DNA of 8,994 bases, from assembly GCA_958405355.1 (NCBI GenBank), contig CATYEA010000072.1, forward strand, positions 1 to 8,994, in the 5' to 3' direction. The stretch is from an uncultured Lachnospiraceae bacterium (GTDB lineage Bacteria; Bacillota; Clostridia; Lachnospirales; Lachnospiraceae). Both the position numbers and the translations under genes were made by a program. This document shows, in pieces, positions 1-5,333 of this stretch. The notes beneath the pieces were generated by a model. The model was given only the letters and a program-made list of their open reading frames with translations. It was not told the origin of the DNA and ran no database searches. Position 1 is the stretch's first letter. Each line of letters opens with the position of its first letter.

Positions 1-211
1 CCAGTGTCCGGGCCGGTTCTATCAGATCCTGTTTGAGAATATACTCAATAATATCATACTTGTCTTTAAAATGATTATAAAATGTCGGACGCTTTACATT
101 AGCCGCATCGGTAATCTCCTTCACAGTGATTTTTTCAAATGGCATAACGGTTATTAAATGTTTCATTCCTGCAACCAGCGCTTCTTCCGTGGTTTGCGAT
201 TTCTGATTCAT
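1..211 (-). CDS. TetR/AcrR-family transcriptional regulator, N-terminal part (runs off left edge)
   Basis: A DNA-binding repressor of the TetR fold. The first 70 codons are visible; the ligand-binding C-terminal domain lies outside the window, so the inducer and target cannot be guessed. Residues about 26-50 form the typical helix-turn-helix: a hydrophobic ITVKEIT helix, a short turn, then the recognition helix with RPTFYNHF and the following KDKYDI, a hallmark TetR motif. The start is the ATG at 209-211, preceded by GAGGAG at 221-226 with 9 nt spacing. It lies 107 bp downstream of ilvN on the same strand but has its own good promoter (271-299), so it is probably transcribed separately as well as by read-through. 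Family assignment is firm from the helix-turn-helix. Control of ilvBN or of itself would be guesswork. Confidence 0.9.
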   Translation of the reverse strand, partial: MNQKSQTTEEALVAGMKHLITVMPFEKITVKEITDAANVKRPTFYNHFKDKYDIIEYILKQDLIEPARTL

Positions 212-270
212 AAGCTGTCTCTCCTCGATGTTACGCCGCAAAAATAAAATATGTCTCCCTTATTACCCGC

Positions 271-299
271 ATTCTACCACTTTTCCCAGATTTTGGCAA
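271..299 (-). promoter_or_regulatory. Promoter of the tetR-family gene
   Basis: Read on the minus strand: TTGCCA (294-299), a 17-bp spacer, then TAGAAT (271-276). TGG sits directly before the -10 box, giving an extended -10 (TGn). Transcription would begin near 264, leaving a leader of about 50 nt. The -35 box starts about 20 bp after the ilvN stop codon and no GC-rich terminator is seen between, so read-through from ilvBN is also possible. Confidence 0.55.
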
Positions 300-318
300 A
301 TTTTACCTTTTATCTCAA

Positions 319-795
319 TTACTCGTCTTTCTGAAGCGCGATGACACCCGTCCGCGCCATCTCGATAATTCCAAAAGGCTGAACAATCTTAATAAAACTC
401 TCGATAATATCCGGGCTTGCATCCAGCTCGATAATCATGCTTTTGGTGGATACATGAGAAATTTTTGCATTCATGATCATACAAACTTCCATAATATCTT
501 TGCGGGTCGTGTTATTATAAGAGATTTTCATCATCAACAGTTCCCGACAGACACTCTGAAGTTCTTTCAAACGACGCACCTTGATCACATCAACCTTTTT
601 ATTCAGCTGCTTTTCAATCTGATCAATGACCTTTGCGTCTCCTGTAGAGACGATGGTCATATTGGATATCTCATGATTGTCTGTTTCACCAACAGCAAGG
701 CTGTCGATATTGTATCCCCGTCGTGCAAACAGTCCGGCAGTTTTTGATAACACACCAGACTGGTTTTCAACCAGTACGGAAAATATACCTTTCAT
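319..795 (-). CDS. ilvN: Acetohydroxyacid (acetolactate) synthase small, regulatory subunit
   Basis: Regulatory subunit of acetohydroxyacid synthase. It binds the large subunit, raises its activity, and confers feedback inhibition by branched-chain amino acids in the cytoplasm. The protein is 158 aa, normal for the short bacterial form (about 160). An N-terminal ACT domain covers residues 1-73, with the signature VLVEN-x2-GVL followed by LFARRGYNI. A C-terminal small-subunit domain covers about 80-158. N11, G14 and N29 match the positions of the valine-binding residues known in E. coli IlvH, so valine inhibition is predicted to be intact. The gene begins 6 nt after the ilvB stop; its AAGGAG ribosome site (805-810) overlaps the last codons of ilvB, indicating translational coupling. 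The symbol ilvH would serve equally. Function is very secure. Confidence 0.97.
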   Translation of the reverse strand: MKGIFSVLVENQSGVLSKTAGLFARRGYNIDSLAVGETDNHEISNMTIVSTGDAKVIDQIEKQLNKKVDVIKVRRLKELQSVCRELLMMKISYNNTTRKDIMEVCMIMNAKISHVSTKSMIIELDASPDIIESFIKIVQPFGIIEMARTGVIALQKDE

Positions 796-801
796 CTGTC
801 T

Positions 802-2418
802 CTACTCCTTTACTTTATCAAATTTATAAACATGGCAGACGAACAGGGCCGAATTCTCACAAGCCAGGAAGGCTTCAATCGTCTCATCCATCTTTGACAT
901 ATCTCTCAAATGGAAATAATCCATGTCATAGGCCTCCGCAATCTTTCTCAGATTTGGAATATCGCCCAGTTCTACAGCAATATAATTTTCATCGTAATTG
1001 TTATACTGATATTCACGTACAAGTCCAAGGTACATATTCTTCATAATAATAATCTTAACCTTGATATTGTTCTGAAGCATGGTAGCCAGCTCGTTCATGG
1101 ACATCTGGAAAGAACCGTCGCCGCAGACAGCAACCACCTGACGGTCCGGCGCTGCCATCTTGGCCCCAAGCGCTGCCGGGATGGCGTAACCCATTGTTCC
1201 AAAGCCGCCTGTCGTCAGGAAACGGCCCTTTTTCATAACATAGTTATCTGCCGACCAAAGCTGATTCTGTCCCACATCTGCAACATAAATAGCATCTTCA
1301 TCCATCCGTTCTGTCAAATGTTCAACAAACAAACATGGATTGATAAATCCTTCATGGAATGTACGGTAATCCACACAGTTCACTTTAATATTGCGCAGCC
1401 GTTCAACCCATTCCTCAAAGGAAACGTTAATATCATATTCCATCAGACTTTCAAAAATCAGACGGGCATCGCCTACCAACGGAATCGTCGGTCCGATGTT
1501 TTTGCCAATTTCCGCCGTATCAATATCAATATGAATGATCAACCGATCCTGTTCCAATTTGGATAAGGCTCCGATCGACCGGTCATTCACTCTGGCTCCG
1601 ACAATAATAAGAAGATCGCTCTCAGCTACGGCCCGGTTTGCATACGGTTTACCATTCGTTCCAAGCATCCCGAAAAACAGCGGATGCCGTTTCGGCATAC
1701 TGCCCACACCCATCATCGTCGTAACCACCGGGATACTGTACTTCTCACAAAACTCCTGAATTACCGGCTCCGCATGTCCAAGAACTACGCCGCCACCGGC
1801 ACAGATTAAAGGTTTTTTCGCCTTCTGAATGGCCTCAACCACCTTTTTAATCTGGACGATATGTCCTTTTACCTTCGGCTTGTAACCCCGGATGGAAACT
1901 TCTCCCGGCTCTGTATAATCAAATTCCTGCTTCTGGATATCAATCGGTACGTCAATAAGCACCGGGCCCTGACGTCCGGTGGACGCAATGTAAAAAGCCT
2001 CTTTAAAAATCCGAGGAATATCCTTTACATCTTTCACGAGATAACTATATTTTACAAACGGTTCACAGGCTCCGGTGATATCGGCCTCCTGAAAAACATC
2101 CTTTCCTAAAAGCCGTGTCGATACCTGCCCTGTAATTGCCACCATCGGTATACTGTCCGAATAGGCAGTGGCAATACCAGTGATCAGATTGGTAGCTCCC
2201 GGGCCGGATGTGGCAATACAAACCGCCGGTTTCCTTGTTACACGGGCGTAACCACTGGCTGCATGTCCGCCATTCTGTTCCTGGCGAACTAAAATACTCT
2301 GAATCTTTGAATCATACAGGCTGTTATAAAAAGGAGCAATCGCTACTCCCGGATAGCCAAATACCACGTCGATCCCCTGCGCTTCTAAACATTTTACCAT
2401 GGCATCTGCACCTGTCAT
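802..2418 (-). CDS. ilvB: Acetohydroxyacid (acetolactate) synthase large, catalytic subunit
   Basis: ThDP-, FAD- and Mg-dependent enzyme that condenses two pyruvates to 2-acetolactate, or pyruvate with 2-ketobutyrate to acetohydroxybutyrate, the first common step of valine, leucine and isoleucine synthesis. At 538 aa it is slightly shorter than many homologues (550-600). The N-terminal pyrimidine-binding domain carries catalytic E47 in RQEQNGG and the SGPGATNLITG segment (71-81). The central FAD-type domain is about 185-325, with GARVNDR at 274-280. The C-terminal ThDP domain has GDGSFQM at 433-439 and ends its motif in KN (460-461) where NN is usual. Several pocket positions differ from well-studied enzymes: T254-N255 where M-H is usual and Y470 where W is usual. 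A catabolic acetolactate synthase is less likely because ilvN follows immediately. The start has GGGGGTG at 2427-2432 upstream. The leader is only about 31 nt. Confidence 0.95.
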   Translation of the reverse strand: MTGADAMVKCLEAQGIDVVFGYPGVAIAPFYNSLYDSKIQSILVRQEQNGGHAASGYARVTRKPAVCIATSGPGATNLITGIATAYSDSIPMVAITGQVSTRLLGKDVFQEADITGACEPFVKYSYLVKDVKDIPRIFKEAFYIASTGRQGPVLIDVPIDIQKQEFDYTEPGEVSIRGYKPKVKGHIVQIKKVVEAIQKAKKPLICAGGGVVLGHAEPVIQEFCEKYSIPVVTTMMGVGSMPKRHPLFFGMLGTNGKPYANRAVAESDLLIIVGARVNDRSIGALSKLEQDRLIIHIDIDTAEIGKNIGPTIPLVGDARLIFESLMEYDINVSFEEWVERLRNIKVNCVDYRTFHEGFINPCLFVEHLTERMDEDAIYVADVGQNQLWSADNYVMKKGRFLTTGGFGTMGYAIPAALGAKMAAPDRQVVAVCGDGSFQMSMNELATMLQNNIKVKIIIMKNMYLGLVREYQYNNYDENYIAVELGDIPNLRKIAEAYDMDYFHLRDMSKMDETIEAFLACENSALFVCHVYKFDKVKE

Positions 2419-2455
2419 TCTTCTTCACCCCCGTAATAATAGATAGATACTATAT

Positions 2456-2484
2456 ATATTAATTCAAAATCCGTCTTCATTCAA
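2456..2484 (-). promoter_or_regulatory. Promoter of ilvBN
   Basis: Read on the minus strand: TTGAAT (2479-2484), a 17-bp spacer, then TAATAT (2456-2461). It lies in the 81-bp gap between the HD-protein gene and ilvB. Transcription would start near 2449, about 31 nt before the ilvB ATG. The surrounding AT run (2450-2461) offers other -10 registers such as TATATA, so the exact boxes are uncertain. No hairpin able to act as terminator or T-box is visible in the gap. Confidence 0.5.
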
Positions 2485-2499
2485 CACCAAATTTTTTAT

Positions 2500-3090
2500 T
2501 TAAAGGCCCAATTTCTGCATTTCATCAAGAATCGTGCTTTCACAGGACCGCATTGCCAGGATGGTTTTCTCAAACAAATCATTTAATTCCCATCCAAGAC
2601 GTTCTGCTCCCTGCCGAATCACGTCTCTGGAACATCCCGCTGCAAACCGTTTATCTTTAAATTTCTTTTTCAAACTGGATACTTCCATATCCATGACACT
2701 TTTCGACGGACGCATCCGCGCAGCCGCACCGATAAGCCCTGTTAATTCATCCGCTGCAAAAAGCACTTTTTCCATCTCATGCTTTGGTTCCAGATCACAG
2801 CAGATACCATAGCCATGGCTGCATATGGAATAAATCATGTCCTCACCGACTCCGGCTTCCCGTAAAAGCTCCGGTGCCTTCACGCAATGTTCTTCCGGAT
2901 ACAGCTCAAAATCAATATCGTGGAGCAATCCGACAATGCCCCAATAATCTTCCTCTTCTCCATAACCCAGCTCTTTTGCATACCAACGCATTGTTCCTTC
3001 CACCGTCAGTCCATGCTGGATATGAAATGCCTCTTTATTATATTTTTGAAGCAATGCCAGTGCTTCCTCTCTGCTGATCGTGCTTTTCAT
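2500..3090 (-). CDS. HD-domain metal-dependent hydrolase (predicted phosphohydrolase)
   Basis: A 196-aa soluble protein with a compact HD domain in its first 120 residues. The ordered metal ligands can be seen: H26 (in IQHGLTV), H57-D58 (in GLLHDIDF), H92 (in SHGYG) and D114 (in AADELTG). HD proteins with this H-HD-H-D set bind one or two divalent metals and usually hydrolyse phosphoester bonds. The actual substrate is unknown; nucleotides or phosphorylated metabolites are candidates by family only. There is no signal peptide or membrane segment. The C-terminal 70 residues are charged and helical (KKKFKDKRF, then EKTILAMRSCE). It starts 12 nt after the nitroreductase stop, and its GAGGT ribosome site (3099-3103) overlaps that stop codon, so the two are one operon. 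The family is secure; the activity is not. Confidence 0.85.
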   Translation of the reverse strand: MKSTISREEALALLQKYNKEAFHIQHGLTVEGTMRWYAKELGYGEEEDYWGIVGLLHDIDFELYPEEHCVKAPELLREAGVGEDMIYSICSHGYGICCDLEPKHEMEKVLFAADELTGLIGAAARMRPSKSVMDMEVSSLKKKFKDKRFAAGCSRDVIRQGAERLGWELNDLFEKTILAMRSCESTILDEMQKLGL

Positions 3091-3102
3091 TTTACTTTAC
3101 CT

Positions 3103-3627
3103 CTATTTCTCCCATGAATTTCCATAAGTATTTAAAAATACCTGATCCTCAATATATCTGTCATTGGCCGGCCGTTCTTTCGTCGATTCGCCCAATGAAA
3201 CAATCCCCAGCGGTTCAATATTTTCCGGCAGTTTACATACTTCTTTTAAGCATGCGATACGATCCGGTTTTGGATGTACCCCAAGCCAGAGAGAGCCCAA
3301 TCCCAAATCTGTTGCTTCAAGCAGCATATTTTCCATGGCAGCCGAGCAATCCTGAATCCACCATCCCTGTCCCGGATCCTGTTCCTTTGATAAATCCGCG
3401 CAGACAAGAATTGCCGCCTGGGCCGTTTTCATTGCAAATGCATTGACATGGACTTCGGAAAATGCCTTATAAATCTCCGGATCACGCAGCACAATAAATA
3501 CCCACTCCCTGCTGTTCTTTGCACTTGGAGCTGCCATACCTGCCCGGATGATCTGTTTCACCTGTTCGTCCGTCACAGGAGTCTCCGTATATTTTCTTAC
3601 ACTGCGCCGTTTAAATATCGTTTCCAT
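3103..3627 (-). CDS. Nitroreductase-family FMN-dependent oxidoreductase
   Basis: A 174-aa member of the nitroreductase superfamily, homodimeric flavoenzymes that use NAD(P)H to reduce nitro groups, quinones, flavins or other acceptors. FMN-contact motifs are in the normal order: RRSVRKY at 7-13 (phosphate binding), APSAKNS at 33-39, then QDCSAAMENMLLEA at 92-105, GLGSLWLG at 109-116 and GIVSLGE at 141-147. The length is at the short end of the family (170-220). The natural acceptor cannot be inferred from the sequence. There is no ferredoxin-like iron-sulfur extension. The ATG at 3625-3627 has GGAGGG at 3633-3638. It is the first gene of a pair with the HD-domain hydrolase and has its own promoter between it and the upstream MATE gene. 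Confidence 0.92.
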   Translation of the reverse strand: METIFKRRSVRKYTETPVTDEQVKQIIRAGMAAPSAKNSREWVFIVLRDPEIYKAFSEVHVNAFAMKTAQAAILVCADLSKEQDPGQGWWIQDCSAAMENMLLEATDLGLGSLWLGVHPKPDRIACLKEVCKLPENIEPLGIVSLGESTKERPANDRYIEDQVFLNTYGNSWEK

Positions 3628-3657
3628 AAAATCCCTCCAATTTCATCATTATCATAA

Positions 3658-3686
3658 AGTATACCTTTTCCTCCGGGGTTTGTCTA
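3658..3686 (-). promoter_or_regulatory. Promoter of the nitroreductase/HD-hydrolase pair
   Basis: Read on the minus strand: TAGACA (3681-3686), a 17-bp spacer, then TATACT (3658-3663), close to the sigmaA consensus. The predicted start is near 3651, giving a leader of about 24 nt with a GGAGGG ribosome site. The -35 box overlaps the loop of a weak GGGG/CCCC hairpin just after the MATE stop codon (roughly 3673-3691), which has no T-run and is probably not an efficient terminator. Confidence 0.5.
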
Positions 3687-3697
3687 CACCCCTTAAT

Positions 3698-5032
3698 CTA
3701 TGGAATCACATGAAATTCTGCCCATTTTCCGCTGAAAAACCGCAATGTGAACACAATTCCCCGGACCGTCCAGTCCGTAAACATTCCAATCCAGACCGCC
3801 ATCGGACCGAAACCGAAAAACCGACATAAAACAACACATAATGTTACCCGGAAAAGCCACATGGTCACCGTCGACGTCACCATGGAAAAACGCACATCTC
3901 CGGCGGCCCGCATACCATAGGCCGGAATAAAAGACAGTGTCCAGACCAACGGTTTGACCACCGTGATCCAGCCAATCATATAAATACACAAACCGGCACT
4001 TTCCGCTTCCATCCCACCGAAATACGTTACCGGACGCACCAGGGCAAAGACAAGAAGACTGCTCAGGATAACTACGATTTCACTGACGCCCGTCAGTTTT
4101 TTTATATAATAGGCCGCCTCTTCCTTCAGGCCGCCGCCCATACACTGCCCCACCACTGTCATCAGACCAATGCCGATTCCAATAGCTGCGATACCGCTGA
4201 GATTTTCCAATATATTCGTCATGGCCTGGGCAGCAATCGCCACCGTTCCCAGGGTGGACACCGTAGATTGGATAGCCAGCTTACCAAACTGAAACATCCC
4301 ATTTTCGACGCCCGACGGCAAACCAATCGACAATATTCGACGAATCAATTTCCCGTCCGGACGGCTCAAATGCCGCATGGCTATCACATTTCCCGGCTTA
4401 TGTAAAAAATAAAGAACCACGACTGCACAGAAAATCCGGGATGCCAATGTGGCAATTGCTGCCCCGGCAATTCCCATATGAAATCCCCAGATCAGCACAG
4501 CATTTCCGCCGATATTCAAGCCATTTGAAATCACAGAGATAATCATCGGACACCTTGTATTCTCCTGTGCCCTGAAAATTGACGAAGCCCCATCAAACAA
4601 AGCGATGAACGGAAAAGATATCGCCGTATAAAAGAAATAAATCTTCGCCGCTTCCATAACGCTGTTTTCCACAGAACCAAAAATCAGTCGGAGCAGCGGT
4701 TCATTCAAAATAAGACATAAGATCATAATTGCTGTGGAGATCGCTCCCACAACAATCAGAAGCTGCACCGCCGCCCGATTGGCTTCTCTTTCATTATGGC
4801 TGCCAAGATATTGGGAACAAATAATCGTTCCTCCGGCCGCCAATGCCGAAAAGACCTGAATCACCAGAATATTTAAAGAATCCACCAGGGATGCCGCCGA
4901 TATGGCCGCAGAACCTACATTGCTGACCATGATCGTATCCGCTGTTCCCATCATTGAATTTAAAAACTGTTCAATTACCAGCGGCAGAAGCAACGCCGCC
5001 AGCGCCCGGTTTGAAAAAACATGTTCCTTCAT
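3698..5032 (-). CDS. MATE-family multidrug/toxin efflux transporter
   Basis: A 444-aa integral membrane protein of the multidrug and toxic-compound extrusion family, Na+ or H+ antiporters that export cationic drugs or metabolites across the cytoplasmic membrane. The length (440-460 is usual) and about 12 hydrophobic segments fit. The two homologous halves are visible: the first begins with LLLPLVIEQFLNSMMGTADTIM (about 14-35), the second with ILSIGLPSGVENGMFQFGKL (about 234-253). The A-Q-N/E-type small-residue helices, such as AIAAQAMTNILENLSG, are typical. The substrate cannot be inferred. The start ATG (5030-5032) is preceded by GAGGTG at 5044-5049 with 11 nt spacing. It is divergent from the CoA-transferase, sharing a 301-bp intergenic region, and is followed after 70 bp by the nitroreductase on the same strand. 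Confidence 0.93.
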   Translation of the reverse strand: MKEHVFSNRALAALLLPLVIEQFLNSMMGTADTIMVSNVGSAAISAASLVDSLNILVIQVFSALAAGGTIICSQYLGSHNEREANRAAVQLLIVVGAISTAIMILCLILNEPLLRLIFGSVENSVMEAAKIYFFYTAISFPFIALFDGASSIFRAQENTRCPMIISVISNGLNIGGNAVLIWGFHMGIAGAAIATLASRIFCAVVVLYFLHKPGNVIAMRHLSRPDGKLIRRILSIGLPSGVENGMFQFGKLAIQSTVSTLGTVAIAAQAMTNILENLSGIAAIGIGIGLMTVVGQCMGGGLKEEAAYYIKKLTGVSEIVVILSSLLVFALVRPVTYFGGMEAESAGLCIYMIGWITVVKPLVWTLSFIPAYGMRAAGDVRFSMVTSTVTMWLFRVTLCVVLCRFFGFGPMAVWIGMFTDWTVRGIVFTLRFFSGKWAEFHVIP

Positions 5033-5057
5033 CCTGCAACTTTCACCTCAGATATTT

Positions 5058-5086
5058 ATTATACTCTTTGGATCCCAGGTTGCAAG
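5058..5086 (-). promoter_or_regulatory. Promoter of the MATE transporter gene
   Basis: On the minus strand a perfect TATAAT (5058-5063) lies 17 bp from CTTGCA (5081-5086), or 16 bp from TTGCAA (5080-5085). The -35 region coincides with the inverted repeat GTTGC-tt-GCAAC (5080-5091), a possible operator. Predicted transcription starts near 5051, only a few bases before the GAGGTG ribosome site (5044-5049), so the leader is short. Confidence 0.5.
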
Positions 5087-5091
5087 CAACA
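5080..5091. promoter_or_regulatory. Inverted repeat over the MATE -35 box, possible operator
   Basis: On the minus strand GTTGC and GCAAC flank a 2-bp centre. On the plus strand the same place holds two direct copies of CAGGTTG (5076-5082 and 5090-5096), 14 bp apart. Position over a -35 box suits repressor binding, but the repeat is short and no protein partner is known. Confidence 0.3.
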
Positions 5092-5147
5092 GGTTGGAGG
5101 ATTTCGTCTCACAAAAAAAATGCACAATAACGCACATAAAAGTTTAG

Positions 5148-5162
5148 ATTGGTTGGACCAAT
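5148..5162. promoter_or_regulatory. Perfect dyad ATTGGT-N3-ACCAAT, GntR/FadR-type operator candidate
   Basis: Six-base arms are perfect inverted repeats around a TGG centre. The core TGGT-N3-ACCA matches the form of operators bound by FadR-subgroup GntR regulators such as FadR, PdhR and LldR, which respond to acyl-CoAs, pyruvate, lactate and related acids. It lies 46 bp upstream of the CoA-transferase -35 box and about 60 bp upstream of the MATE -35 box, so it could serve either gene. A further CCAAT half-site sits inside the CoA-transferase promoter at 5221-5225. No GntR gene is in the window. Confidence 0.45.
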
Positions 5163-5208
5163 TTTTGTGCAACCCTGACAAACTTATTTTTGACTGAACA
5201 GTTATCTA

Positions 5209-5237
5209 TTGACAGTTAGGCCAATGAATGATAAAAC
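5209..5237 (+). promoter_or_regulatory. Promoter of the CoA-transferase gene
   Basis: A perfect -35 box TTGACA (5209-5214), 17-bp spacer, and TAAAAC (5232-5237) preceded by TGA, an extended -10 arrangement. Predicted transcription starts near 5244, giving a leader of about 90 nt. An alternative -10 could lie in the AT run at 5257-5270, but no matching -35 was found for it. Confidence 0.55.
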
Positions 5238-5252
5238 AAAGTAGAACTTAGG

Positions 5253-5282
5253 AAAATATATATTATATTTTTTTGCGCGCAA
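5253..5282 (+). other. Leader structures: AT hairpin plus TTGCGCGCAA palindrome
   Basis: AAAATATA (5253-5260) and TATATTTT (5264-5271) can pair around a 3-nt loop, followed at 5273-5282 by the self-complementary TTGCGCGCAA. Both lie in the predicted untranslated leader of the CoA-transferase. The AT stem is weak, so it may simply reflect AT-rich sequence. The palindrome might be a protein site or an RNA dimer/stem element. No known riboswitch pattern was recognised. Confidence 0.3.
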
Positions 5283-5320
5283 TCTACAGTTCGGTAACCA
5301 TTGATTTTGTACACATTTTT

Positions 5321-5326
5321 AAGGAG
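5321..5326 (+). promoter_or_regulatory. Ribosome binding site deciding the CoA-transferase start
   Basis: A full AAGGAG sits 7 nt before ATG 5334. The resulting N-terminus, MAQLEGIRVVDLS, matches where family III CoA-transferases normally begin, so the 11 upstream in-frame codons back to TTG 5301 are excluded. Confidence 0.85.
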
Positions 5327-5333
5327 AATAAGA

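Larger units (their letters stand above)
5033..5333. other. Divergent intergenic region between MATE and CoA-transferase genes
   Basis: 301 bp with no credible coding frame. It holds the MATE promoter (5058-5086, minus), three GCACA-like repeats (GCACA at 5122-5126 and 5132-5136; TGTGC at 5166-5170), a perfect GntR-like dyad (5148-5162), the CoA-transferase promoter (5209-5237, plus), an all-AT hairpin and a TTGCGCGCAA palindrome in the CoA-transferase leader, and its AAGGAG ribosome site (5321-5326). Confidence 0.7.

Noticed and set aside
910..1566. Open frame of 218 codons on the plus strand opposite ilvB
   Set aside because: It lies wholly antisense to a strongly supported catalytic gene, has no ribosome site, and its product shows no recognisable domain; a codon-bias shadow.
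2450..2499. CodY box (AATTTTCWGAAAATT) upstream of ilvB
   Set aside because: Only AT-rich fragments such as GATTTTGAATT are present, with too many mismatches to call.
3671..3691. GGGG/CCCC hairpin after the MATE stop as an intrinsic terminator
   Set aside because: The stem is only 4-5 bp with a 9-10 nt loop and no T-run follows; it also overlaps the next gene's -35 box.
3693..3989. Minus-strand 98-codon frame overlapping the end of the MATE gene in another frame
   Set aside because: It sits within the conserved C-terminal membrane segments of the MATE protein and has no ribosome site or protein-like composition.
5121..5170. CRP-like site from the TGTGC/GCACA repeats
   Set aside because: The spacing and arms do not fit TGTGA-N6-TCACA; the repeats are short and may be chance.
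5301..5333. TTG start that would extend the CoA-transferase by 11 residues
   Set aside because: No ribosome site before it, and the family N-terminus matches the ATG at 5334, which has AAGGAG in the right place.
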